A DNA stretch of 64,000 bases from Sphagnum compactum (taxonomy: Eukaryota; Bryophyta; Sphagnopsida; Sphagnales), in the NCBI GenBank assembly GCA_965153455.1, contig OZ234498.1, positions 1,674,001-1,738,000 of the forward strand. The letters are read 5' to 3'. A program made the position numbers and the translations under genes. Below, in pieces: positions 21,108 to 32,629 of this stretch (the stretch's first letter is position 1; each line of letters starts with the position of its first letter). The notes under the pieces were generated by a model. The model had not been told where the DNA came from, ran no database searches, and worked only from the letters and a program-made list of their open reading frames with translations.

Positions 21108-21928
21108 TGTCGCAACCCTACTTTGAAGAGAGTGTGAGGATGAGACTCACACTCCCGAAATGGGGACTTGGGAGTCCTCCGGGACTCTAGAAACTTCAGA
21201 GTTTGATTGTAGGGGTCAAAATACTTTGTATTGAGGAGTTATTTATATCATTGAAAAACTTTTGAAGTGTAGATGTCGAAAATGGGCTTGCATAAGTCAT
21301 TTGGACATCTACAACACAAGTTATGGTCAAAAGAAGGGCTGGGAGTCAAATTGGTAGTTTGACTTGCGACCACTAAAAGTCAGGAATCAACCCGACCCCG
21401 ATGCGTGCAGGTGAAGTGCGACATGCCGTTGAAAAGCTCTTGATAAGAACTACAACTTTGCTTTAGACCTCGTCCCAATCAGAGGTCTGAGCAAAGAGTT
21501 ATAGCCTCACAAAGTTGCGGGAGTCCAAACCGGGACAGTTTCGGGACTCCTCCTTGGGAGTCCCGGGACAAAAAGCCATTCGGATGTAGGCTCCACAGAG
21601 AGACGCAGAGAATACTATATGGGGGAAGGTGGTGGCTTCCCCCAAGTCCGGGCCGTGGTGAGTCTTGTAGTCCAAAGTTGTCCATGGCTTGTCCTAACAC
21701 TAAAGGTGATCTAGAATGTGAACTAACCAACTTGTTGGTTGGTTTGATGCAGATTTGAGTGAGTAACTAAAGCTTGTCACTCTTCCTAGTCCCATCCCGG
21801 AGCCTCAGCACGCCCTTCTACCCCTTTTAGTGCTGAGAGCTAGGAACGTGCCCTGAGTTCCTCACAATTCCGCTGTTTAAGTAACTTGGACCCATCTTGG
21901 GTCTAACTAGGAACTTGGGAGCGCGCCA
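21108..21928 (+). mobile_element. Solo LTR of the element B family
   Basis: The 821-bp sequence starts TGTCGCAACCC and ends GCGCGCCA. It matches the LTRs of element B along its length in the opposite orientation. TATCT at 21103-21107 recurs at 21929-21933, so this is a whole integration that later lost its interior, most likely by recombination between its two LTRs. No internal sequence is left. It differs from both element B LTRs at many sites. Confidence 0.95.
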
Positions 21929-21933
21929 TATCT

Positions 21934-22969
21934 CATGTTTTCATATTTTGCCAAACATTTTGTAAAGTGCATCACACAATGTTTGTTTTAGAGTTTTGTT
22001 GTGGTTTATCAAGCAACTTCCCAACCACATTCACACCATCTTTGTTGTCATTTGAAAGAAAATTAATATGTTTTTTTTACATATTAATTCTTCCCAAATT
22101 TTCATTCAGATTGTGAGTGCCTTTTTCAAACATTTCACATTATAGCACTAGCTTTCATTTTACTTAAAAATATTTCAAAAACCACAAGTTGTGTGATTAG
22201 ATACCAAACAAATCTATTGAACTATTTTTGCTCTTGTGCTTCATGAATCTATCATTAAATTCTAGTTAACTTATTTACATCAAGTTCACAATAAAAGTGG
22301 AGTAAAGCCCATAGTTGTGCATGTGATTTTTGGACTTTGCTATTATTTTTCCTTTTTTGAAAATGTCATTAAAGAAAAGTCATTTATAAGGCAATTTTAA
22401 TGTTCCATTTTGAGAAGTTATGACTCTAAAACACGTTTTATATGATCATTATAGGTGAATGGAAAGTTTTATGTGCATGGCCCAACCATGACCCCCTTGG
22501 TTTGAACTTGTTTTACATGTCATCTTGCAAATATTAAACAACATGTTGAAGGGCTATTTTCTTGTTTTGCATGTAATATTGCAACACCTTGTGCTTGTGA
22601 GGTTAATGTGAAAAGCTAGATCATGTCAAATGATGGCAATGTGTCATATGTTGATGTCACCATGAAAGTTTTTGGATTCAACCTTTGATAGTTTGATTGG
22701 TTTGGATGAGGCAACATTTTTCTCCATGCATTTGAAGAATGAAAAGACTGTCATTGATTTGTTGAAAGTCATTCAAATCTATGGATCATTTTCTCTCACC
22801 TAATTTGTGATCTCATTGGTTTTTAAGAGCATATTGGAGTTTGATACAAAAGTTGCAATAGATCAATTTCTTAGTTAAATTAATGAGTTTGTTGATTTCC
22901 ATTAGTGAATCAACTTTTGGTGAATTTGTCACATCAATGTACATACACTACATCAAAACATGGAAAATA
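21934..22969. other. No gene seen
   Basis: This is AT-rich sequence with no open frame of note and no recognised repeat. Confidence 0.5.
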
Positions 22970-24137
22970 TGACTACACTATACAATAGTTCTAAACCACA
23001 TATATGACTAGCATGATTACATAACTGTTAATCCATATGGCCCCGTGGTATTTACCACTAATCGCAAAAAATGACGTAATCGTAAATGCCATTTGCGACT
23101 ATGTGTTCCATGATTGCAAGATAGCTTCAATGGCCAAAAATTAATTTTAAAATATAATTATAATTTATTTTGATTAATGCTTTGTTGCCACATGGTAGCT
23201 TAGGATGAATTCAAGACTTTATTAACCGTTTATGAATTGACATGTGGCAATTTAGAACAATGAAATTATTTTTCTTACCCAATTATATGATGCCATGTGG
23301 TAGTCAATTTTTAGTCAAATAATGACACTTGAGACCTAGTTTAGGCCACCTACTAGGTTAGGAGCCCTATGCTAAGCACCTTAGGCTAGGCAACCTAGCT
23401 TACATGCTAGGCTAGGCTAAGTAATTTAACTTAGGTTAAAAAACAACCTAAGCTATGCTAGCCACTTAACCTCCTCTTAGGAAGGCTACCCACTTATATT
23501 CCCCTAGGAACCTAGGAGGCATATAGGATGAAGGTAAGAGGACTTGAACCCCTCACCTCCACTTTGAGGGGCATTTAAAAAATGTGGTGTCATTTTATAT
23601 TATTTAAGCAAAACTTGGCAAAATTTGGATACTTAAACTAAAGTAGGTAAAACTTGGTTAAATTTGGTTAATTCAAAATATTTAGATTAATCTAGGCTAA
23701 TTTAGTATATTTTTGGTTAAATTTGGTTGGATTGGATCACCTAAACAAAATCAAGGCAAGATTAGGTTATTTGCTAAATTAAGTTAAACAATTATACATA
23801 CACTAAATGAAGCTACTTAAACTAAACTTATAAACTAAATTTAATGGAGTTAATTTTAAAAGTTAAATTGAGAACATTAAGCCTAAAGGTTTAAATTCAA
23901 TCAACTTAAAAAACTTAAAAATAAATTAAGTTAAACCAAAGTCAAACCTAGGTTAAATGTAGGCCAATTTATACTAAACTTGACCACATTTTCATATTGA
24001 TTTATTTATTATAGTTGGTCAAACAAGGTCAAGTATGTTCAACATGACTACTAATTGTATAAGCATAATTTATGATAGAAAAATGACAACGACTGAAATT
24101 CAAATATGACTACATGACTATATTTGTATAGTAGTCA
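22970..24137. mobile_element. Possible element with short inverted ends, holding a tRNA-like composite repeat
   Basis: TGACTACACTATACAATAGT at 22970 is matched, with small gaps, by the reverse complement of 24116-24137 (TGACTACTATACAAATATAG). Between them lie a CTAGG-rich block (23335-23520), a - strand tRNA-like promoter (about 23540-23600) and a TTAGGTTAAA-rich block (23590-23960). There is no transposase. I could not fix a target duplication, so the outer boundaries are weak. Confidence 0.3.
23540..23610 (-). repeat. tRNA-like (SINE-type) A and B box sequence
   Basis: On the - strand GGTTCAAGTCC (23540-23550) matches the pol III B box. About 35-45 bases upstream, TGACACCACATTTTTTAAATGC looks like a decayed A box. 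The arms do not fold into a full cloverleaf, so this is not a tRNA gene. A sister copy lies at 50214-50290. Confidence 0.4.
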
Positions 24138-24682
24138 CAAGCTGTCCTAACTATGAAAACCATGTAAATTTGGTATAATGATACATAGATCAATCAATGT
24201 ATATACTTTTTAATAGATTAATTTTTCACTAAATTTAATTACCAACCATATCATTGTATTTATATTGAGGAATCAATGTACATATATCATTTAGATTTAT
24301 GTTAAGCATGTTTTGAAAAGATTGTAGATAAAGCTATTTTAAATTATCATCCCAAGAAAATTTCAATTATTGCAGTGTAAATTGTTTTCAAATATGTCAA
24401 AAATCAAAATGAATAATACAAATGAAGACTTGAAGCACAAGTCATAATGTTGGACTCCATAAGATATAAGTTAATCATACAAATTTGAAGATTGTCTTTT
24501 TGATTCAACTAGTTATTTGAAACAATTTCAACATGTTTTGCACAAAAATCATCCTCAACTTCACATTACTCAAATGATGATCTTAGCCCCAAAAAATAAG
24601 TATAATAAAAGTAATCTATGGGCAATCCCTTTTGCAATAAGCCACTTGTTTTAGAATTGTCGAACTTTGACATGCAAAAAAC
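24138..24682. other. No gene seen
   Basis: This is AT-rich sequence. The long - strand frame that enters here from 25066 is mostly built from the repeat below. Confidence 0.5.
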
Positions 24683-24891
24683 AATGGAATAGAGCCAAGT
24701 GGGGTGAATGAGTAACTTGTCCAACAATGGAATAGAGCCAAGTGAGGTGAACGAATAGCTTGTCCAACAATGGAATAGAGCCAAGTGAGGTGAACGAATA
24801 GCTTGTCCAACAATGGAATAGAGCCAAGTGAGGTGAACGAATAGCTTGTCCAACGATGAAATAGAGCCAAGTGAGGTGAACGAATAACTTG
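24683..24891 (+). repeat. 43-bp minisatellite, five units
   Basis: The units start at 24683, 24726, 24769, 24812 and 24855; the last is short. Units two to four are nearly identical (GAATAGAGCCAAGTGAGGTG...), and the outer ones are diverged. Because 43 is not a multiple of three, all three - strand frames stay open and give the same peptide in rotation. The open frames at 24566-25066, 24616-24870 and 24651-24902 are therefore an effect of the repeat. Confidence 0.95.
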
Positions 24892-26199
24892 CTAGGTACC
24901 ATAGCAACTTATCTTTGTACCTATGTGTATCCATATTCAAAAGTGGAATTTTAAATTTTTTTGTTATGGCTGGCCTTTGACATTCCACTTGCCTATGTTC
25001 ATCTTCCACTTTCGTTGTTGGGCCATGCCTTGATGAACGGATTACACATTTATTTAGGACTATCACATTTTAATCTTACAAGCAAATTGCCCATTATGGA
25101 TAGAAATATGTGATCTTTAAGCACAAAATAATATGAAATACTAACTTAGAATTAAGTTTTAAATGTAGTCTTTTGAACTAAAAGGTTCTTAATTGCTGAT
25201 TTTTTTCAGAATAAAAGAATGTAATAACACAATATTCCTTTTAATTCTTTTTTTTCATAGTTTGGCAAAAATTCGTAGAAAAACAAAATGTTGTACACAC
25301 CTTGTAAAATAGTGTAAGGGTAAATCATTTCCATTTACATTGTACCAAATTTGTGAAATTTACGTTTACCCTACTCAACATGCTTTTACATGTACATAGT
25401 CTTGTGTAAATGTTTTTGGAGGAGCAAGCATAAATGAATAGGTAAATTGAAAAAGAATAGGTAATGTGAGATGCATTAGTGTCTCATTGGTCTTATTATA
25501 TGCATCTAAAGTTTCATAGTGTGTTGAGCTTTTTTCAAAACCCATTGGCAAATGTGCACTTTCTATTATCAAGAATTAGGTGTTAGATATTACACAACAA
25601 ATTGTTTTGGATGCCAACTTCGAATTGTATTTGCATCATCTATGACACTCCATTTGGACCCATTTTTTGGGTGGAACCTAATAAGTTTGTTTATTTCTTT
25701 TTTTTTTACCATCAAACTATCTAGTTTTTCATTTCCTTCTTTACACCCTCATTTCTTTTTGTATTCACTAGGAAGGTAACCCAAATGAGATTAAAGGATC
25801 TTTCTTTTGAAATTTATGCATACTAATGTATTTTAATCCACTAACCAAGAGCCAATTGAGAACTCTAAATCTTGAAAGGATAAAGTTTTCCTTTTAGAAT
25901 TCTTTTACATAATTTCAGAGAAATTTGCATTGATTTACATTGTGAGTAAGAGTAAATCATTTGCACGTACATGTTTTTACATTTATGCCTACATGGACAT
26001 GGAGTGCAACTAAATTCAATAGTTACACAACAGGTATAGTTCAACCCATATACATGTAGATCATTGCTAATAACCCACTAGCCTTTCCAGCCTACATGCA
26101 TCTCCTTCCTAGTAACCACCTATTCTCCTACGTTACTATCTACCTACATACTATTTTTTGTAGGATAGGGCATTGAGGTGAAATTCACCATCAACTCAA
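24892..26199. other. No gene seen
   Basis: This is AT-rich sequence with short chance frames (25375-25572, 25552-25779). Confidence 0.5.
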
Positions 26200-26727
26200 T
26201 TGAGGTTGATTTCAGTCTTGGTTGAAATAACGAAGATTGCCGATTCTTTGATTTTGATTTTTTCAAAGAACCAGAACAGACAATTGTCTTATTCTGAAAT
26301 ATTAAAAAAAATTGAAAGTGCCAATGGACCTTCTTTGAAAATTCAAATGAATGTACAACACTGCTTTACACCAATGTTGCATTGGTATGATGCTCTTGAC
26401 ATGCCAACTTGATCTCAACATGTCTCATCCTTTGGAATTGAAGGACCAATAATTATGTTCTTGGCATTTAGACCTGCACAATCAGGTGTAAGAGTAAAAA
26501 TATTTAGAGATTTTTATGAGTTTAAGCATGAATATAGATTCGAAATTGGCCATTTCAAAGGTACATGTACCAATGTACCAATGTTTCTTTCTCAAATTTG
26601 TGAGGTAGGTGGTTTGGCAATCATCTACAAGAGGATTCAGCCAAATTTCATTAGAGGTCAAAGAGGAAAATTAAAAAAATTAGGATTCTTCCTATATTTT
26701 GAGAAGATGTTGGAACATATTGTTTAA
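26200..26727 (+). pseudogene. Unrecognised coding-like frame with one stop
   Basis: One frame runs 176 codons from about 26200 to 26727, broken only by TGA at 26410-26412. It reads KNQNRQLSYSEILKKIESAN, later FKHEYRFEIGHFKGTCTNVP and IYKRIQPNFIRGQRGKLKK. The amino acid mix is like a soluble protein. No motif or family comes to mind and no splice sites were identified. It could be an old gene fragment; chance in AT-rich DNA cannot be excluded. Confidence 0.3.
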
Positions 26728-26884
26728 ATATGGCAATTTTTTTCCCTCACACCATGAGGACTTTAGCTTGTTTTTTGCAAAAACAAAAAAAAAATCCTTT
26801 GTATCATTTGGGGCGCCTCCATTTGGTGTGTTACCAGGATGTGAAAATTTGCCAAAAGAAAACACTGATATGTATGTTGTTTAA

Positions 26885-27215
26885 AGGCGACTTTAGACAA
26901 GGGTCCAAGGTCCAGGGACCAATGAATTCAAGCAATCTTATTGGTGGAAAGCTGAATTGGTCCCAAGGCCTTTAGACAAGGGTCCAAGACCAAAAAGTTG
27001 CAAATTGAGGCTAAACCTACATGGCACCTGTTTTGGAGGGAAAATCAATTGATTCGGACCAAAAAACAGTGCTAAAAGGAGAGCTCCTGATTTGGAGAGC
27101 CAAGAATCAGGCTAGGGACCAAGGTATAGTCTAACTCAAGGATTCAATTTGCTTCAAATGAGTCCAAATTGGTTCCTAGGAAATTGGACCCTGGACCCTC
27201 GTCTAAAGTGGGCCT
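26885..27215. mobile_element. MITE with about 30-bp terminal inverted repeats
   Basis: The left end AGGCGACTTTAGACAAGGGTCC is matched by the reverse complement of the right end, AGGCCCACTTTAGACGAGGGTCC. The match continues into the GGTCCA-rich part. TAA lies near both ends, as in PIF/Harbinger-type MITEs, though the left copy is offset by a base. There is no coding capacity. A third copy of the end motif (CTTTAGACAAGGGTCCAAG) lies inside at about 26969-26987 in direct orientation. Confidence 0.75.
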
Positions 27216-27348
27216 AAGTATGGAGAATGATTACATACCAATGCCGCGTCCCCATATACCTCAACAACCTTGAACTTAAGTGTAGCCTCCTTCGCACTTG
27301 GCACAACCCTAATGTGAACAAGAAAATTTGGGGCCATTCCAGGGGTGG

Positions 27349-27462
27349 TTATTCAACGTGCAGCCCATTCTCGGGTGCAGGTTTTGGGTGTGGATTTTTG
27401 GGTGCATAGGTTGGGGTGCGGACACTTTGGGGTGCACGGATTCTTTTGGGGTGCATATGTTT
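27349..27462 (+). repeat. GGGTGC-rich direct repeats
   Basis: Seven runs of three or four G occur in about 100 bases, most as GGGTGC or GGGGTGC spaced 8-20 bases apart. This differs sharply from the AT-rich surroundings. Confidence 0.6.
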
Positions 27463-27681
27463 GGGCACCTCTATTGAAGGAACATGATGTGGTTCACATT
27501 TATGACACCCATGCCTATATTACGATGTAGTGGGGATGATGTGGTGCCACATGTAGACGGGAACACATTGGGGACACACATTCTCACATTTTTGTATGTT
27601 TCCAAACCAAACAACGCCATTTTTTTAAGCTTAGGTTTTTTTGAATTTTTAAATATATTTTCTAGCGGTCCCTTCATGTCA

Positions 27682-27725
27682 TTGTCATTTTGACATAATC
27701 ATGTATCCCATGGTCAAAATGACAA
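27682..27725. repeat. Perfect 13-bp inverted repeat, 18-base loop
   Basis: TTGTCATTTTGAC at 27682-27694 pairs with GTCAAAATGACAA at 27713-27725. Confidence 0.85.
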
Positions 27726-29229
27726 GTTTAATACAACCATGGCTTGTTGTGTGATCATGTGTGTCACATATGAGTAGAAGCAAATTTAATGATAGATCCA
27801 TGTTTTTGGCATAGTGTAGATTAAAGTAACATTTCTGTTTTTATATTTATAATAGGGTGCAAATAGGATAAAAGGAGCCAAACTTGCCCATTGAGGTGAC
27901 TACTTTAAAAACAAAGTAGTTCCAATTTGCTTGTGAGGATGATGTGACAAATTGGGAATCATTATAAACGGTGATGGATTAAAAAAGGGTACATTTTGCG
28001 TATTAGGAGTCATTGTGCTAAGTGGTTACTTAAATTGACATTGAAATTTTTGAATGAACTTGTGTAACAATATTTTTAATGTATTATGAGAACATTTGGA
28101 TAAATTTGAAATAAATTTAATGAGTATTGAATATCTGAAATCATTTTCAGGTACACAATAATATATTATGTTTTAATTGTATTAATTTATAACATTTATA
28201 CATTATATAATATATATGATATCTATCACACATTATATTTATATTATATATAATACATTAGGGTGCATTCAGAATTGAAGTACATATTACACAAAAAGAC
28301 AATTTCATTGCAAAATATTTTTGAATTTCAACTTTAATTGATTGTTAACGACTTTTATAACTTGCAAGTTATGTCATTTTATCATTTCATTAAATAAAAG
28401 TGTACATTAGGATCAATATGGTTAAGAAAAATCATAATTTTTATCATTAAAACATATCTTTAAGTGTCTTGGAACTTGGTTCAAGAACTAAGTTTCATTG
28501 TGCAATTTTATCATAAGGGAATAAAAAATAATATAACAAAATTTGTTCAAATTGAGATGATCAAATTTTAGTATTATAAAACATCAAATTTTGTGGAATT
28601 GATGCTAGAATCTTGATTTTTTCCAAAAAGAAGGTTTCATTATTAAATATGGTCATATTAATTTTTTAAAATAATTCAATTACATTCCAAAGGATTGGAA
28701 AGAACTTGGAAATATGGGAAACATGGAATCAATACAAAAGAATAGGATAATATTTGATGTCTTTAATAAGACTTGGGCATTCCAAAATTCAAATGAGAGA
28801 ATGTCATTTTGGAAATGTTGTAGAATCTTGGATTCCTTATTAGTTTGTACTTTAATAAAACATTCAAAATTTGTTCAATTAGTTTTTACTTACCATTTTT
28901 GCACTTATTGGTTAAAGGACTAAACATATATATATTCACCTTTCATTGTTTAACATTTTAAAACATTCATTTTGCCTTAAGACATAGGACATATGACAAA
29001 ACTAGGTCATGATTTGTCATGTGGTACATGCCAAATACGAATGCACCCATTATGTAGGCATATATAAATTAATGAAAATGTTTAAACTTTTGTCAAAAAT
29101 TAAAGTCATTATTTGAATATTGCAAAAATTTGACCTTAGTGAATTGCTTCCATTAGATGTGGACATGAATCACTCAAGTTTCACCCAAGGTGAAATGCTG
29201 TAAGGGTATGATGATTAGGCATCATTAAA
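27726..29229. other. No gene seen
   Basis: This is AT-rich sequence with an (AT)-dominated stretch at 28150-28260. The frame at 28714-28923 has no recognisable domain. Confidence 0.5.
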
Positions 29230-29631
29230 TTAAGGTGTACCAAAAAGGATGTCATGATTGTCACAATTTACAAAAGGGTTTTTTAATGAGCTTGAAATGG
29301 GTAGAAAGTTCATTTTTAATGAAATATATTACAACGTTGAGGTGAATTGTAATGTTACAAAGTTAATTCTCAACAAATGTTTTTCAAGTTATAGATATCT
29401 TAAGATGTTATAAAGGACATCATCAAGAGCAAAAGGTCAACAACTATTGAATGAGGGTTTAAGGAATACTTTTTTAGAAATATGTTTTTTCAATTTCAAA
29501 TATGTGATTGATTGATTTGAATAAATGAATAAAAGGGGAAAAATGTTTTTTCTTTCAATTATGGTTTCAAATAAGGACTAATCAACTATACCAAAAGGTT
29601 GTCAAATTTAATATGGGGTGGTACACCTTAA
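29230..29631. mobile_element. Possible MITE bounded by a perfect 12-bp inverted repeat
   Basis: TTAAGGTGTACC at 29230-29241 and GGTACACCTTAA at 29620-29631 are exact reverse complements about 400 bases apart. TA flanks the AGGTGTACC core on both sides, as in Stowaway-like elements. The interior is AT-rich and non-coding. Further similarity between the ends is weak. Confidence 0.45.
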
Positions 29632-32629
29632 CTCGAAGACACCCAACTTAATTCACTTTAAGGCCTTCATAGTGAATTAGGTTAGTGAATTACACCCACA
29701 TTTCATAGTATTGTTCTTTGCAACTTTTGTTTACTCAAGATTCTCATATGATGTTAATTTAACCAATTGCATTCAATGAACATTGCTAAACATATGTATA
29801 GATATGTTTTATCCATTATATTGTTTTTGAAGTCAATATCATTATTTAATGAATTATTTTCCAAAACATTCTATAGTTAAAATAATCAATATAGTTATTT
29901 TAAAAGACTCAAATAGACATTTATATTCTATCAAATTTATTGTCAGATATTTTAATCAATTTACCATGACATCATTTTAATTGTAAGCATGTAACAATCC
30001 ACTATAACTATAATTTGTAATAAATATTCTAAAAACTTAATCTTTTGCAATCCTTTTTATTTTAGATAGTTCTTTTCAATACCCCAATTGTGAATGAACT
30101 TGACATCAAATTTTGCACATGACAAGGGAAATTTTTTCTATATCTCACACAATTAAATTTGAAAGTGGTTCATGATTTAACATTGTCAAACCAGGAAATA
30201 TCACATATTTCAAAATAAATGTGATGCATTGGGGAACATTTAAATATTTTTTAGAACAAGTTACAAAAAATTTCATTCAAAAATTCATTTGTATGTAAAA
30301 AAAATTTTGGGAAAAAAAACGTGCAATCCTTTTCCAAAGTAATCCCTTTAGCTCCTAGTTACAAGTTTTGACCTTAATGATGTCTTGTATGTTGAGGTTG
30401 CATTCAACCTTTGCACAATGAAGGTTAAACTATTTCCCCTCACTTCATGGTTATCTTTTATATGCGTGTGTCTTAATGTTTTTGTACTTCATGTGTGTTT
30501 TTGACCTTGAGAGGTATATGTTTGGGTTTGAAGATAGGTAAACCATTTCTTTTGAGACATGGAATTGTGACCCTGTTGATGCACCCAATCACTTTTGGAG
30601 ATGGGTACAAAAAAGATGAACTTTATGTAGCTGAAAAAGGTTATTGGTTGTAAGATTAAGGGCATCTTTGTCTAACATCACCTCTCAAGGGCGAAGACTG
30701 GACCATCTAATCATATCATAATTAAAGGCAAGGTGATGGCTCTTCAGAGTTTAACAAAAAAAATTCTATTGAATTTGGGAACATGAGCAATGTTGCAAAA
30801 ATATAATGGCATATAGAAATATTTATGGAAGAACGCAATATTTTTTTTTTGTTTAAGTTGGGTGGGTAGGAGTGAGTTTTATCTTGATTGATACATTGCT
30901 AGACTCACATAGGTGATGTAGATTCATATCAGTTGTTAGATGCAAAGGGTTTACCAGGTATTTTTTTTCACACTATGAATTTCTCCATTGCAAATATGTT
31001 CTATTTTTATATCTAAACATTCAATAATGCCACATGAGTTGCATGGAATGCTTTTGATCAAGAGTTTTCAATCATGATCCAATTGATTACCTACGTATGA
31101 CAATGATAAATATCTATGAAATTCATGCCTATAATTACATGTTATGGGTCAAAGTATGGTTGGGGTACCCAAAAAGGACCATCTCCTTTTATATCAAGTG
31201 GACCCCTTCACTTAAAACATGTTGTAATTTAATTGCATTGTACATTCGTATTAAAAGTTTGATTTTTTCATGGATTATTAAGGTATTATTCTATGCATAA
31301 CATGTCAAATTTGAACAAGTTTCAGGATTCCTACCAAATCTTGGAAAAATCTTTAGGATTTTATTTCCTAAAAAAAAAAATTCAAGGATTCATAAAGAAT
31401 TTTTTTTGGCCCAAGATTCTTACCACAAACACCTTAAGTACTACTATACATAAAATGTATGAGTGACAAAAACCAAGTGCCTTATTACAATGTAAAAAGT
31501 TTCAAAAAATGAAATTTTGGGAATTTTGGGCCATTGATATAATGTGGCCCACATTAAATAAATTTTACTATTGTTGCTTTCATATAAGTGAAAACAATAG
31601 ATATTCTAAATGCCTATAATAGTGAAAAAAAATTAATTCATTTGACATGAAAAAAAAAGGGAAATTTTAAAACAAGTCATAGGAAAACTGAAAAAAAAGG
31701 TGAATTTGAATCCTTAGGAGTGAATCTTTAGTGTTCCAAAGGGGGTAACCCAATCATGCTTGGACCCTCATATCATGGGTAGAACTGATGAAGAGAAGCA
31801 ATGCAAACATGATCAAATTTTTTCAACTAAGTTGGATAGTTTGATATTTGACTCATGTCAATTTTAGTATATTAAAGTTTTGCAACACTTTTAACACCTA
31901 TATATATTACACAAGTTTAAAGTATAACATCTATGATGTGAGATTGTGGGTGGGTGTAGTGTGAAATATTTTCATATATTTGTAGATGTTTTGGAAAATG
32001 CAAGGGAGAAAGGTGTGATCTGATCATGTAATGGAGTTGTTGCATTGGCAGATGACATTGTTGCAATTAATGAGGAGAGGCATGGAATTTTACAAGTGAA
32101 AAAAGTTTTATAAAGAAAGTTGTCCCACCCATTATGATAGTTGTGCTTAGCAGTTAGCAAAACATGTATGTGTTGCTTAGCTAATATTTAGTTTTTGAAA
32201 ATGCATCATAAAAGCATCCTTTTTTACATCCTTTTTTGAAATTACAAATTGATGGTGGCTTAATTTAAGTTCTTTCATTTTTTGATTGAAATATTTTTTG
32301 TAAAGATTTTTCATCTTGTAGCATTAGAACTAGACCAAATTAGATGAATGGGAAAACAATGTTGTGTAATGGAAGAAAGTTTATGTTTACAAAATTTGTG
32401 AAAGGTTGTTAGCATCATGATTTTCATTCATGTTGCAATAAATTTTTTACTTCTAGAAAATTGTGGATTTCTAATGTTTTTTTTTCCTGGGACAATTTAT
32501 AGGACTTGCTAGCACTAGTGGGTGATTGTAGCTTGGACAATTTATGGCACAAGCCAACAATGGTTAGAATGTAATTGCCATGGTATGATCACAAAGCCAT
32601 GAAACTTTTACCTATATGAATGTTTTCTA
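29632..32629. other. No gene seen
   Basis: This is AT-rich sequence. A lone relative of the 40-bp unit of 15091 lies near 29685-29704. The frames at 31097-31300 and 31972-32160 look like chance. Confidence 0.5.

Noticed and set aside
22946-22960. CACTACATCAAAACA as a CACTA transposon end
   Set aside because: There is no matching inverted end, subterminal repeats or transposase.
15091-24891. CRISPR array from the tandem repeats
   Set aside because: The units abut without unique spacers, and the context is plant nuclear DNA.
24566-25066. A 166-codon - strand open frame, the longest small-protein candidate in the AT-rich part
   Set aside because: It is built from the 43-bp minisatellite, and all three frames give the same peptide. 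It has no homology that I recognise.
27349-27462. A stable G-quadruplex array
   Set aside because: The G runs are there but most loops are 8-20 bases, too long for a strong claim.
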